From Bartonella sp. HY038 (GTDB lineage Bacteria; Pseudomonadota; Alphaproteobacteria; Rhizobiales; Rhizobiaceae): 64,000 nt of DNA. The stretch's first letter is position 1. Each line of letters opens with the position of its first letter. Of this stretch, positions 46,459 to 55,828 are shown piece after piece. The notes under the pieces are model-generated. The model had not been told where the DNA came from. It did not search any database and saw nothing but the letters and a program-made list of their open reading frames with translations. Made by a program: the position numbers and the translations under genes. The DNA is taken from positions 2,170,001-2,234,000 of the forward strand of contig NZ_CP059725.1 in the NCBI RefSeq assembly GCF_014117425.1, read 5' to 3'.

Positions 46459-47100
46459 TGATTTTTGAGTGACTCAAAAATAATAGAAAACGAATAAAAT
46501 TTTTCGCCTATCAACAATGAGTGGACACAAATATTTTCTTTAAATTGCATTATAGGACTATGAACTTTTGCAACATGATCCTTTGCGAAACAATTTTAGG
46601 AATAGCAGCTCCTAAAAAATACAAAATTCAAGCTGTAACTAAACGACAATTATTCGTCATCACGATACACGGAATATAAAAAAGGAGCTGTACCATTTAA
46701 TTTGAACGCAATGGTATGAGGAAATTTTGTAAGAACCCAAAGATTAAATGTGAGAAGAGCCGCCCCAAATATGAATAATTTCAAGGCTCTTCGACAAAGT
46801 TATTGCGAAAATTTGCCATATCCTGAAAGGGCGCTAAAACATCCGTAATCTATAGCGTCGCAAAGCTCAAATGTTTATACCACCCACTTTTTGCTTTCCT
46901 CCCCTTTTGTCAAAATTCTATATTTTTGCAGTTTATTGTACTTGTTTTTTTAATTAATGAGTCCTGCCCCTAGCTCAATGCCAGTTAATATTCATAAAAT
47001 AATTGATGATCACGAATTATTATTTTGATTTTTGCTCAAAAATTATCTTTGATGAGACAAATCGAACCCCGATAATAATCAAAAATGCAAAAAATAAAAC
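46459..47100. other. IS scar region between hcp and MFS gene
   Basis: No gene is visible. Two IS ends remain. GGAGCTGTACCATTTAATT at 46684-46702 matches the left end of the IS1595 at 35354 (one mismatch), and the segment 46953-46973 matches the right end of the IS5 element (one changed base, CCTGCCCC for CCTGACCC). The interiors of both elements are gone. The same two IS types border island B on its other side. Confidence 0.65.
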
Positions 47101-48327
47101 ATGAACAATTTAACGACACCTAAAAATGACGACGGCGTACTGCCAACGACAAAAGCTTTTCATCGCATTAGTCTTGCAATGTTTTTTGCAGGCTTTGTTA
47201 CCTTTTCACTGCTTTATTGCGTGCAACCTTTATTACCATCATTTGCCAATCATTTTAATGTGACACCTGCTGAAAGTTCACTTGCTTTATCACTTTCAAC
47301 CGGTTTTTTAGCAATTTCAATTTTGCTATCAAGTGCTTTTTCCGAAGCTTTAGGGCGACGAGGCCTTATGGCATGTTCGATGCTTGGCGCAGCCTTATGT
47401 AATCTTGCGGCAGCATTTGCACCAAGCTGGCACTGGCTACTTACCGCCCGCGCTTTAGAAGGTATTATGCTAGGCGGTGTCCCTGCCGTTGCCATGGCTT
47501 ATTTGGCTGAAGAAATCTCGCCCAAAGGCCTTGGTAAAATCATGGGGCTTTATGTTGGCGGCACAGCCTTTGGCGGAATGATGGGTCGGGTGGGCATGGG
47601 CATTTTGATCGAATGGTTTGATTGGCATGGCGCGCTTGCAATTATCGGTATTATTGATTTTCTTGCTGCCCTTGCCTTTTACATCTTGCTGCCTGTTCCC
47701 CACCGTTTTATCCGCCATAAGGGCTTTGACGTTCGCCATCATGTCCATGCCTGGTTTGGTCATATTGGCTCCAAGCAACTTTTATTAATTTTTTGCTATA
47801 TATTTTTGATTTTTGGTGTTTTTGTTGCCATTTTGAATTATGCTAATTTTCGTCTATCAACTCCACCATTTAACCTTAGCCCTACACAAATTGGATTTAT
47901 TTTTTTAAGCTTTATTGCTGGTATGATAGTATCACCTATCGCTGGTAGCCTTACTGAAAAATATCCACGTAGCAATTTACTCATTGCAGCAGTTTTTATA
48001 TTATTTTTAGGGCTAATTTGTACCTTAAGCACATCGCTTAATATCTTCATTTTGGGTATCACCTTGATAACGATAGGCTTTTTTACGGCACATACGGTTG
48101 CAAGTACTTGGGTTGGGCGCATAGCTATAGGTGCTAAAGGACACGCATCTGCGCTTTACCTTTTGTTTTATTATATGGGTTCAAGCTTTATCGGTGCTTT
48201 TGGCGGTTGGTTTTGGTTTAAAGGCGGCTGGACAACGGTAATAATCTTTACAAGCTGTTTGCTTTTTCTTGCTTTAATTTTGTGCTTTTACATAAAAAAG
48301 GAAGCTGAGGGAGTAAGTAAAACTTAA
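47101..48327 (+). CDS. MFS transporter, YnfM-like
   Basis: The protein has 408 residues with about twelve transmembrane segments. LGRRGLMACSMLGAALCNLAAAFAPSWHWLLTARALEG and GLYVGGTAFGGMMGRVGMG (each in part) are close to E. coli YnfM and its relatives, drug:H+ antiporters of the DHA1 type (YnfM itself has been linked to arabinose/acriflavine export). The substrate here is unknown. No good ribosome site precedes the ATG (AAAATAAAAC). It stands alone between IS remnants. Confidence 0.85.
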   Translation: MNNLTTPKNDDGVLPTTKAFHRISLAMFFAGFVTFSLLYCVQPLLPSFANHFNVTPAESSLALSLSTGFLAISILLSSAFSEALGRRGLMACSMLGAALCNLAAAFAPSWHWLLTARALEGIMLGGVPAVAMAYLAEEISPKGLGKIMGLYVGGTAFGGMMGRVGMGILIEWFDWHGALAIIGIIDFLAALAFYILLPVPHRFIRHKGFDVRHHVHAWFGHIGSKQLLLIFCYIFLIFGVFVAILNYANFRLSTPPFNLSPTQIGFIFLSFIAGMIVSPIAGSLTEKYPRSNLLIAAVFILFLGLICTLSTSLNIFILGITLITIGFFTAHTVASTWVGRIAIGAKGHASALYLLFYYMGSSFIGAFGGWFWFKGGWTTVIIFTSCLLFLALILCFYIKKEAEGVSKT

Positions 48328-48537
48328 AATTTGCAACATGCGATAGAGCTTGCGCCTCGAACCGCTCAGCAAATAAAAAATACTATTGATCAGCTTTAAG
48401 CACAAGAAGAGTTTCTGGACGATTAATCAATAAGGGCCACTATTTGACAATATTTTTAAATCCAGATACTCGAAATTCTATAAAGGCAGCGCATTTGCGC
48501 TACAAATACATTACCATTAAAATTTGCAATAAAATTT

Positions 48538-49245
48538 GGGGCTGTCCTAGATAACTATAATAAATTCGCTTTTACTATTTGTTTTAAAATAGAAAATTGG
48601 ATTTTGGGATCACTGTTATTAAAACGCCATTCACACTCTTTTAAAAATAGATGAAAATTCTCGCGCGGAATGCCGTTAAATTTTCTCAAATGTCGTTTTG
48701 CTTGGTTCCAAAAATTTTCAATTCCATTGATGTAGTTACGCTTATCCGCAAATAATTTGCTATGATTAATACGGTAATGTGTGAATTCGCTGACGTCAAG
48801 AACATCATAACTACGATAGGTATCAGTATAAACAATGCTATCTGGCTTGACATGCTCTTTGATAATAGGGATTAAAGTATTTTTTTGAGTATTGGCAACT
48901 TGAACGGTATAAACCTTACCATCACGTTTTAGAAGCCCAAATACGGGTACTTTTCCAAAGGCGCCACGACCACGCTTTCCTTTACGACTTCCACCAAAAT
49001 AAGACTCATCAGCTTCAATTTCACTTGTCTACATTTCTAGATGTTCGCTATGGAGATAAATCAGTAATCGCAACCGATGAAAATAATAGGCAGCAGTTGT
49101 TTTATTAATGCCAACTAAAGCAGCTGCTGTTCTTGTTGTAGAACCTACTATAAATAATTCAATAAGTTTGCATTGCTTATACCAACTTAAACGACTTTTC
49201 CTCATGGATTAATCCTACATAACTTCTGTTATCTAGGACAGCCCC
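48538..49245 (-). mobile_element. IS1595-family (IS1016-like) element with amber codon
   Basis: A 708-bp element with ends GGGGCTGTCCTAGATAA and its complement. No exact 8-bp target duplication is visible (TAAAATTT on the left, TTAAAATA on the right), so the flanks have been rearranged. A very similar copy lies at 62256-62963. Confidence 0.88.
48555..49205 (-). pseudogene. IS1016-like transposase interrupted by TAG at codon 59
   Basis: The frame reads from MRKSRLSWYKQCKLIELF to a normal end (LFLKECEWRFNNSD...) with a single in-frame TAG at 49029-49031, codon 59. As I remember IS1016, that region reads HLEMFDGEVEADESYFGG; here it reads HLEM-stop-TSEIEADESYFGG, so a conserved Phe codon is replaced. 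All the catalytic blocks downstream are intact. Translated normally it would yield only the DNA-binding N-terminus. Confidence 0.85.
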
Positions 49246-49321
49246 TTAAAATAATGTTGTATTTAGAAAGGCTGGCAATTGTTTTGTGATTTAGCCTCTC
49301 AAGGCACAATATGTTTATTAC

Positions 49322-49372
49322 GCTAGAGCACGATAAGATTATACTTAAAACAGACGCGCTCTAGCATTTTTT
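49322..49372 (+). terminator. Hairpin with T-run downstream of ribH
   Basis: The stem GCTAGAGC (49322-49329) pairs with GCTCTAGC (49358-49365) and is followed by ATTTTTTT on the plus strand. For ribH, which reads leftward, the T-run is on the wrong side, so it may act on plus-strand transcription coming out of the IS, or be a remnant. Confidence 0.45.
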
Positions 49373-49376
49373 TGCA

Positions 49377-49847
49377 TTATGCAGGAATTTTCTTATTGGT
49401 TTGATGTAACATAATTAAAGCATCGGCAGCTTCTTGTCCTTTTTGGGTGAAATGGTCAAAGAAGATTTTTTCATGAAAGGCCGTTTCGTGAAAGTGGTGA
49501 GGTGTTAAAACAACACTAAAGACGGGAACATTTTCATCAAGTTGGACGCGCATCAAGCCATCAATAACGGCGCTTGCTACAAAGTCATGTCGGTAAATAC
49601 CACCGTCAACCACAAAACCTGATGCTACAATTGCATGATATTGCCCTGTGCGAGCAAGCTTTTGGGCAAGTAACGGTATTTCAAAAGCACCGGGTACATC
49701 AAATTTTTCAATCTGGTTTAATTCTGGCGCATTTTCAGCGATGCGGCTTGCAAACCCCTTATAGGCTTCATCAACAATATTAGCGTGCCAACGAGCCGCA
49801 ATAAAGGCGATTTTTAAAGCTTTTTGTGTTTCATTACTCTGATTCAT
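49377..49847 (-). CDS. ribH: RibH2-type 6,7-dimethyl-8-ribityllumazine synthase
   Basis: RibH condenses the ribityl-pyrimidine with dihydroxybutanone phosphate to make the riboflavin precursor. Start at ATG 49847 (MNQSNETQKALKIAF), with GGAG 7-8 nt upstream; the longer frame runs into the riboswitch. The protein has 156 residues. It is of the second, Brucella/Mesorhizobium type: ARWHANIVDEAYKGF, FDVPGAFEIPLLAQKLA, FSVVLTPHHFHE and HFTQKGQEAADALI. It stands apart from other riboflavin genes, as in relatives, and is under FMN control. Confidence 0.92.
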   Translation of the reverse strand: MNQSNETQKALKIAFIAARWHANIVDEAYKGFASRIAENAPELNQIEKFDVPGAFEIPLLAQKLARTGQYHAIVASGFVVDGGIYRHDFVASAVIDGLMRVQLDENVPVFSVVLTPHHFHETAFHEKIFFDHFTQKGQEAADALIMLHQTNKKIPA

Positions 49848-49907
49848 AGGACAACTCCAATTGAAACAGGGCAAACAGCAGCAGCCACTACTGCGACCAC
49901 TGCGATT

Positions 49908-50042
49908 CTCTTCCATCCGGACTATACCGTCGGCCCTGGCATCTCACCAGATCTGCTGACCTTTTGTTTTAAAAACAAAAGCGCTCGCGGGCTCAGGTTT
50001 TACCCCATACCGCCGGTGGGGAATTACACCCCGCCCTGAGAA
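49908..50042 (-). promoter_or_regulatory. FMN riboswitch (RFN element) upstream of ribH
   Basis: On the minus strand all conserved RFN blocks appear in order: CAGGGCGGGGTGTAATTCC, CACCGGCGGTATGGGG, GAGCCCGCGAGCG, a variable AT-rich arm (CTTTTGTTTTTAAAACAAAAG), CAGATCTGGTGAGATGCC, AGGGCCGACGGTATAGTCC and GGATGGAAGAG. It ends about 60 nt before the ribH ATG. No terminator with a T-run follows, so control is probably at translation. Confidence 0.95.
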
Positions 50043-50344
50043 ACATGCATTATTGCAAAATTGTTTTAAGCAAAATTGTCACTGCTTGTCTATTAAAACC
50101 GTTTCAAAATAACATAATTGTCATAGGGTGGTGGTTTACTCAAATACAATAAAATTACAGAGGTTAAATAAATGCAGTTAAGCAGATTTGCAGGCGTCGT
50201 AAGGCGCTAAGGAATTTAAGATTAAGTAATCGCTAAATTATGATGAGGTCACTCTTATGTGAGAAGCATGTTTGATTATTGAAAATAGCAAAGGATAAAT
50301 ATATAAGCACGGTAATAGTTAGCCTCCTACATGAATATAGCAAT
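50043..50344. other. Promoter gap between ribH and marR
   Basis: No gene. The stretch must contain the promoters of the riboswitch-ribH unit and of the divergent marR operon. I find no clear MarR-type dyad. Confidence 0.35.
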
Positions 50345-50794
50345 ATGACAACTACACCAGAAAAACAGGCTGAATTCATTGATTTACTTTTGAAAGTCAG
50401 CCGAAAAATTCCTGTTCTTTTCGATAGTTATGCCCGAACTCGTGGTTTAACCCTTGCGCGCGCCCGCACTTTGCTTGCTTTGAGTCGAAGCGATGGTGTT
50501 TATCAAAAAGGACTTGCTGAAAAATTGGATATTGAAAATGCTAGTATGGTGCGATTAATCGATGCGTTAGAAGAGCAAGGATTGGTCGCAAGAGCGGTTG
50601 CGCAAGGTAATCGGCGTGCAAATACTATTCATTTAACTGTTGGTGGTAAGGCAATTGTTGAGGAGTTGGAAAGCCATAGTGCAGCTTTACGCAATGAATT
50701 GTTGTTTGGCATCATGCCAGACAAACTGGATGAGGGGATTGAAATTTTAAAACATATGGCAGCCCATATTGGCGAAAAGCGGTGTATGCCATGA
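50345..50794 (+). CDS. MarR-family transcriptional regulator
   Basis: The start ATG 50345 (MTTTPEKQAEF) is preferred over TTG 50279, giving 149 residues; neither has a good ribosome site. The winged-helix domain shows LTLARARTLLALSRSDGVYQKGLAEKLDIENASMVRLIDALEEQGLVARAVAQGNRRANTIHLT (in part), the canonical helix-turn-helix and wing. It overlaps the next gene by 4 nt (ATGA). This layout of marR, MFS pump and membrane fusion protein is a self-regulated efflux operon that responds to a small toxic molecule. Confidence 0.88.
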   Translation: MTTTPEKQAEFIDLLLKVSRKIPVLFDSYARTRGLTLARARTLLALSRSDGVYQKGLAEKLDIENASMVRLIDALEEQGLVARAVAQGNRRANTIHLTVGGKAIVEELESHSAALRNELLFGIMPDKLDEGIEILKHMAAHIGEKRCMP

Positions 50795-52500
50795 GTGGTG
50801 AGGCTAAAACAGCAAATAATGAAGCGAAAGCTGTGAATGTCCCACCTGTTCCCCAAGATCAGCCTATGCCTCCCTATAAGGTTGGCAAGATATTTGCTTT
50901 TGCTTGGCCGCGCTCGCTGCTTTATATTTTTGCCGCAACCATTCTTTCATGGGCGCAAGGCTTTGGCATGAATGTTATTCAGGCTAATATTCCACAATTA
51001 CAAGGCTATTTTCATACAACACCGATTGAAACCGCTTGGCTTATGGGCGCCTATATGGCACCTAATGTTAGCTTTGCGATATTATTGATTAAAATTCGGA
51101 CCCAATATGGTTTACGCAATTTTGCCGAATTATCGATTATTTGCTTAGTTCTCGTGTCAGTGATGCAATTATTTGTATCAGACTTTAATAGCGCGTTGAT
51201 TGTTCGCTTTTTTGGCGGCGTTGCTGCAGCTCCCATGTCGTCTATTGCGTTCATGTATATGATTGAAGCTTTTGCGCCTGCTAAAAAACAAACTATTGGT
51301 CTAAGCCTTAATCTGTTAAATGTATCACTGAACATGCCGTTGTCGCGTATTGTTTCACCATTTTTGATGGATAATGGCGGTTTACATGGGCTTTATATGC
51401 TGGAAATAAGCCTTGCACTTATTGGTGTTGGTCTTATCTTTTATTTACCCTTAACGCCAATGCCTCGCGCCAAAGTTTTAGAAAAGCTAGATGTCGTAAG
51501 CTATTCTTTTTTCGCTTTAGGGCTTGGTATTAATGCAGCAATTATGCCGGTTGGTCGGCTTTATTGGTGGCGTGAAGCGCCATGGATGGGTTGGTGTTTG
51601 TTTTTTGCAGGCATATTCATCGTTATTGGGGCAATTATCGAACTTAACCGTAAAAATCCACTTATTGATCTGCGTTGGTTATTTTCGCGCGATATGTTGC
51701 ATTTAGCGATTATTTTATTGATTTTTCGTGTCTTGCTTTCCGAGCAATCAACTATAGCAGCCAATTTCTTTAATTTGTTTGGTTTGTTGAATAGGGAGCT
51801 TGTACCGCTTTATTTGCATGTCATCGCTGGTACTATTGTTGGCGGTTTGTTATGCGCATTTTTCCTAAAGCCAGGGCGTGAAGACATTTTCCATATCGCT
51901 GCGCTCATTCTTCTGGCCTATGGCTCATGGCTAGATAGTCATGCAACTAACCTGACACGACCAGAGGAAATGTATTGGAGCCAAGCAATGATCGGCATGG
52001 GGGCTGGCTTATTCTTGCCGCCATCAATGTATAAGGGCTTGGCATCGGCTCTTGCCCGTGGACCCAAATATATTTTGAGCTTTATTGCAGTATTTTTATT
52101 TACGCAAAGTACGGGCGGTTTAATGAGTTCGGCATTTTTTGGTAGTTTGCAAATTATGTTTGAAAAATATCATTCTAATATGATTAATCAGCAAATTATT
52201 TTGAGTAATCCTATGGTGGCTGGGCGTGTACAACAATTATCTGCGCCTTATGCGCAAGTTTTAACCGACCCAACATTGTTAAATGCAGAAGGCCTAGCAA
52301 CGCTTGCCAAACAAGCCACATTAGAAGCGAATATTTTGGCTTATAATGATGTTTTTCGCATTTATTCCTGCATCGCCTTGGCTTTATTGGCATTTTTACT
52401 TTGCCGGATCGTCTGGAATGATGTTTCACGGCGATTGGCTGAAAAGCGAGAACAGCAAAAAATTGAAAAAAATGGTGAACTACAAGTTCCCACAAATTAA
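50791..52500 (+). CDS. DHA2-type MFS efflux pump
   Basis: Start at ATG 50791, overlapping the marR stop, giving 569 residues. The protein has about fourteen hydrophobic segments (FAWPRSLLYIFAATILSWAQGFGMNVIQANIPQL, TAWLMGAYMAPNVSFAILLI). Position and partner gene point to an EmrB-like inner-membrane pump. The N-terminal 35 residues are Pro-rich and cytoplasmic. Typical motif C is poorly conserved, so the substrate class cannot be stated. It works with the next gene and, presumably, an outer-membrane channel encoded elsewhere. Confidence 0.82.
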   Translation: MSGEAKTANNEAKAVNVPPVPQDQPMPPYKVGKIFAFAWPRSLLYIFAATILSWAQGFGMNVIQANIPQLQGYFHTTPIETAWLMGAYMAPNVSFAILLIKIRTQYGLRNFAELSIICLVLVSVMQLFVSDFNSALIVRFFGGVAAAPMSSIAFMYMIEAFAPAKKQTIGLSLNLLNVSLNMPLSRIVSPFLMDNGGLHGLYMLEISLALIGVGLIFYLPLTPMPRAKVLEKLDVVSYSFFALGLGINAAIMPVGRLYWWREAPWMGWCLFFAGIFIVIGAIIELNRKNPLIDLRWLFSRDMLHLAIILLIFRVLLSEQSTIAANFFNLFGLLNRELVPLYLHVIAGTIVGGLLCAFFLKPGREDIFHIAALILLAYGSWLDSHATNLTRPEEMYWSQAMIGMGAGLFLPPSMYKGLASALARGPKYILSFIAVFLFTQSTGGLMSSAFFGSLQIMFEKYHSNMINQQIILSNPMVAGRVQQLSAPYAQVLTDPTLLNAEGLATLAKQATLEANILAYNDVFRIYSCIALALLAFLLCRIVWNDVSRRLAEKREQQKIEKNGELQVPTN

Positions 52501-52581
52501 CAAATGGCTTTTAATCTGTGCAGAATAAAGGCTTAATTTATAAAATATCGAAAGACGATAGGCAAAATTAGAGATTGAAAT

Positions 52582-53709
52582 ATGATTACCTTTCTTAGAT
52601 CAAAAGCATCGATCGTTGCAATTGTTGCCGGTGTCGCAGGCGGCCTCGGGATTCTTTATGCATGGCAATTGCCGCCTTTTGCGTCTGCGGTGCAAACCAC
52701 GGATAATGCTTATGTGCGTGGTTTTGTAACCGTTTTAAGTCCGCAAGTGACAGGCAATATTGCTGAAGTTGCAGTTAAGGATTATGAAAAAGTTGCCCAA
52801 GGGCAACTGCTAATCCGTATTGATGACCGTATTTATAAACAAAAATTAGAGCAGGCAGAGGCAAGTTTAGCATCAAAAAAGGCAGCCCTTGCCAATTCTT
52901 TCCAACAAGAAAAATCGGCTAATGCCAAAATTTTATCGGCTGAGGCGCAAATTGCAAGTGCGAAAGCTGGTCTTCATAAGGCAGAGTTAAATTGGCAACG
53001 TATTGAGCCTTTGACACAGCGCGGCGTTTCTACCCAAAGTGATGCCGATAGCGCGCGCGCAGCACTTGACCAAGCAACTGCCGCCAAGGAGCAGGCAGAT
53101 GCAGGGCTTGACGTTGCAAAACAAGATTTGCAAACCATTATTGTTGCCCGCAAAGGGCTTGAAGCTGATGTTAATGGCGCTGAAGCTGCAGTAGCGCTAG
53201 CGCAGATCGACCTTGACCACACCAATATTTACTCGCCACGCAATGGCCGCGTTGGCGAGGTTGGGGCAAAGCTTGGCCAATATGTTGCAATTGGTACGCA
53301 ATTATTGGCGGTTGTACCAGATGATGTTTGGGTGGTTGCCAATTATAAGGAAACTCAACTTGCTAATATGAAGGTGGGACAACCGGCAAGTTTTACCGTT
53401 GATGCTTTGAATAATATGGAAATGAAAGGTGTTGTCACACGTTTTTCACCGGCTGCTGGTTCTGAATTTTCAGTTTTAAAACCAGATAATGCAACGGGTA
53501 ATTTCACCAAAGTCGCACAGCGCATTCCTGTGCGTATCGAAATTGATCCAGACCAAAAGGGTATTGACCGTTTAGCGCCTGGCATGTCGGTTATGGTGCA
53601 TGTTGATACATCCAAGCCGGGAAAGGAACAAATTACTAATTTTAATGGTGATTTAACCCATATTCCTGCCGAGTTACCGGAAAACTCCACCACACCGGAA
53701 GCTAAATAG
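52582..53709 (+). CDS. EmrA/HlyD-family membrane fusion protein
   Basis: The protein has 375 residues. One N-terminal transmembrane segment (about 10-30) is followed by a biotinyl-lipoyl-like half (TTDNAYVRGFVTVLSPQVTGNIAEVAVKDYEKVAQGQLL in part), a long coiled-coil hairpin rich in Ala/Gln/Lys (about 90-200), the second lipoyl half (LDHTNIYSPRNGRVGEVGAKLGQYV) and a beta-barrel. It bridges the inner-membrane pump to an outer-membrane channel. It follows the pump by 81 nt and ends before a strong hairpin. Confidence 0.9.
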   Translation: MITFLRSKASIVAIVAGVAGGLGILYAWQLPPFASAVQTTDNAYVRGFVTVLSPQVTGNIAEVAVKDYEKVAQGQLLIRIDDRIYKQKLEQAEASLASKKAALANSFQQEKSANAKILSAEAQIASAKAGLHKAELNWQRIEPLTQRGVSTQSDADSARAALDQATAAKEQADAGLDVAKQDLQTIIVARKGLEADVNGAEAAVALAQIDLDHTNIYSPRNGRVGEVGAKLGQYVAIGTQLLAVVPDDVWVVANYKETQLANMKVGQPASFTVDALNNMEMKGVVTRFSPAAGSEFSVLKPDNATGNFTKVAQRIPVRIEIDPDQKGIDRLAPGMSVMVHVDTSKPGKEQITNFNGDLTHIPAELPENSTTPEAK

Positions 53710-53724
53710 GTTAGACTTTATGTT

Positions 53725-53763
53725 ATTACTTGTTCATTTCAAATTTGGTAATGAACAAGTAAT
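53725..53763 (+). terminator. Perfect 14-bp hairpin after the efflux operon
   Basis: ATTACTTGTTCATT (53725-53738) pairs perfectly with AATGAACAAGTAAT (53750-53763) around an 11-nt loop. It lies 15 nt past the emrA-like stop. No T-run follows, so it may be a weak terminator or an mRNA-stabilising structure. It also overlaps the end of the remnant gene on the opposite strand. Confidence 0.55.
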
Positions 53764-54032
53764 TTAGAGGCTGTGCGTTTTTGGATTTTGATACCATCTT
53801 GAAATATTTCCACATCAGCTATTTGTGACCAGTTTGTTGCCTCGCGTTTGTCGTCCCCTTCAAAGGCAAGCGCGGAGGTTGTCACAAATAGCCGCCCTTG
53901 TGCTGTTACCATTTGTTGCTTTTGTGGGGCTACTGTACCACTACTACTAGGGGCACGAAAACCTTTAAAAATCGAAATCGAGGTTCCACGGCTTTTATGA
54001 TTGTCCGTGCTTTTTAGTTCGATACGGCTAAC
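53739..54032 (-). pseudogene. C-terminal fragment of a bacterial PH-like protein
   Basis: An open minus-strand frame of about 98 codons ends at TGA 53739-53741 but has no start codon. The sequence RLFVTTSALAFEGDD, then ATNWSQIADVEIFQDGIKIQKR resembles the core of bacterial PH-like domains (G-R-L-x-V-T-x-x-x-L-x-F). The N-terminal part is missing. It looks like a gene cut off at the edge of the prophage remnant. Confidence 0.5.
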
Positions 54033-54462
54033 CTATTTTGCAAGCCTAAAAGCTTCTCGCCATATAGAAATCAATCATTGTTCCTAGCAGCGAGAATGCC
54101 TGCGAAGCTTTTAAAATTAAAATCTTCTAATTCCGTAAAAATTGCTTGCTTGGTTTATGAAAGTTGCTGTGTTGCAATCCCATCTACTTGTTAAGCCTTA
54201 CGAGGTTTTATAAATACGGAATATATTGCAAATGATGGGATAGCAAAACAAATAAGCCAACAATTTACACTGGCGGATGGGGGCATCAAAAATAAAAATT
54301 GATAATGCCAATAAAGCAAATGGATAATCCACAACGGCTAAAACTATTGTTGCAAGTTTTTTTATATCGCTGCTCTCATAGCTTTGTAAACTACAGCGCA
54401 GATGCTGGACTTGGCAAAGTTGCGTAAAATATTGATGAAAGGGGCCTAATGCTTTTTAAAAA
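54033..54462. other. Gap with possible membrane-protein remnant
   Basis: No intact gene. On the minus strand about 60 codons without a start (near 54230-54400: DIKKLATIVLAVVDYPFALL, then ALSIFIFDAPIR) look like part of a membrane protein. I cannot identify it. The rest has no recognisable features. Confidence 0.35.
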
Positions 54463-54840
54463 TTATTTTAATGTTCCATTTACACATCTTGAAGCAATAG
54501 TCTTTGTATAATCTCTAACTGCTTTTTGTTTTCCATCTTTAGTTTTAGCTATTGGGTGTGAATAGGCACCAGACATAATCGTTCTTAGATTTTTCTTCGC
54601 TTCTTCACTTACCTTGGTTCTACTTAATCCCTCAAGCAGATTATTTAAGGGCTCGCCCATTTGTCTCAGGCTCATGGAGGAGGATGCTACTTTAGCATAT
54701 TGCTCACACTTAGCTTTGTTAATTTGACGCGTTCTTTCGGCTTTATCTGCACTGAAATTGTTGGATTGCGCATTTGCTAATGATGAAGAAATTAGCGGTT
54801 GGGTGACTAGCAATAAACTTAACAATAAAACTCTAAACAT
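54463..54840 (-). CDS. Small secreted hypothetical protein
   Basis: The protein has 125 residues with a signal peptide (MFRVLLLSLLLVTQPLISSSLANA, cleavage after about residue 24). The mature part has two cysteines, near each end (INKAKCEQYAKVA and IASRCVNG), that could pair, and helical Lys/Ala-rich sequence (EEAKKNLRTIMSGAYSHPIAKT). Similar short secreted proteins occur near prophages, but I do not know the function. AAAGAGGATCAAAA precedes the start. Confidence 0.65.
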   Translation of the reverse strand: MFRVLLLSLLLVTQPLISSSLANAQSNNFSADKAERTRQINKAKCEQYAKVASSSMSLRQMGEPLNNLLEGLSRTKVSEEAKKNLRTIMSGAYSHPIAKTKDGKQKAVRDYTKTIASRCVNGTLK

Positions 54841-55075
54841 TTTTGATCCTCTTTAATATTTCAAAGCAATGATGCAAATAAGAAATGCACAAAACAAAAT
54901 AAAAATAAAGGGGCTTTAAGTCCATTTTTTATTAAAACATCTAGAAACCTTTTCAATAGTAATTTAATTTCAAGAACAGATTTTGAGAATGTAGTGCGTA
55001 ATTAAAGCCTGCCGTAATTATTAAAATAACAAATTAACAAAATGAGTGTAGATTACGAATGATATATTGGGGCGC

Positions 55076-55654
55076 ATGAGTTCAATCACCAAGCGGCGCG
55101 AAGGTGGTTTACTTGGTTTAACAGCGCAGCAAGCATCATTTCTTGCTAATGCACGGAATGAATTGCAAACAGGCGATCCAAAGCTACTCAAGGCATATTT
55201 ACAACGAGAACGGCGCGATAAACGTTTTGATAGCGCAGTGCATAAGGCTATTAATAGTGGCGAGCCATTACCGCAAGACAGTATATCGCGGATGCTTATA
55301 CGCTATGAAGATAAGCTACTTAAATTGCGTGGCGATACTATTGGGCGGACGGAAGCCTTGGAAGCCCTTAACACGTCACAGCAAGAGGCAATGGAACAAG
55401 CCTTAGACAAAACCCAATACACCGAACAAGATGTGACTAGGGTATGGCGATGCACAAGGGATAGTAAAACACGCGATAGCCACCGAGAAATGAATGGGCA
55501 AACAGTCAAAGGCTTAACCACACCGTTTACCACCCCCGATGGCTATCAATTAAAACACCCCGGCGATAGTTCGCTTGGTGCGCCAGCCAGTGAAACAATT
55601 AATTGCCGATGTATTCAGTTTATCAGGCTTAACTATTTAAAGGGGTTAAAATAA
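55076..55654 (+). CDS. Phage head morphogenesis protein (Mu gpF/SPP1 gp7-like), truncated
   Basis: Start at ATG 55076 (MSSITKRREGG), giving 192 residues, against about 300 or more in full-length members. The C-terminal domain is intact: IGRTEALEALNTSQQEAMEQAL, VTRVWRCTRDSKTRDSHREMNGQTV, LKHPGDSSLGAPASETINCRCIQ, the standard motif series of the Mu-F-like family. The normal N-terminal portion is missing, so this is a partial gene of a decayed prophage. Confidence 0.82.
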   Translation: MSSITKRREGGLLGLTAQQASFLANARNELQTGDPKLLKAYLQRERRDKRFDSAVHKAINSGEPLPQDSISRMLIRYEDKLLKLRGDTIGRTEALEALNTSQQEAMEQALDKTQYTEQDVTRVWRCTRDSKTRDSHREMNGQTVKGLTTPFTTPDGYQLKHPGDSSLGAPASETINCRCIQFIRLNYLKGLK

Positions 55655-55828
55655 CGCAATGATATATTTTGTTTGAATGTACGCATGGCTAAAACCGATC
55701 TTTATTGCTGGGCATTTATGTAACCAAAGCAGTAGGGCAAGAGCCTTATTGCAATAAAAAGCCTTTCTTTGTGGGGTTCTATTCAAAGAATGGCTTAATT
55801 GGCTATCTCGGACTAGAGCGTTTAACAG
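55655..55828. other. Short gap in the prophage remnant
   Basis: Contains a plus-strand open frame (55705-55956) that overlaps the convergent gene and has no homologue I know. I treat it as noise. Confidence 0.3.

Noticed and set aside
47470..48122. Open frames opposite the MFS transporter
   Set aside because: Antisense shadows of a long, clearly conserved membrane protein gene.
50279..50344. N-terminal extension of the MarR protein from TTG 50279
   Set aside because: No ribosome site, and MarR proteins do not usually carry it; the ATG at 50345 gives a normal length.
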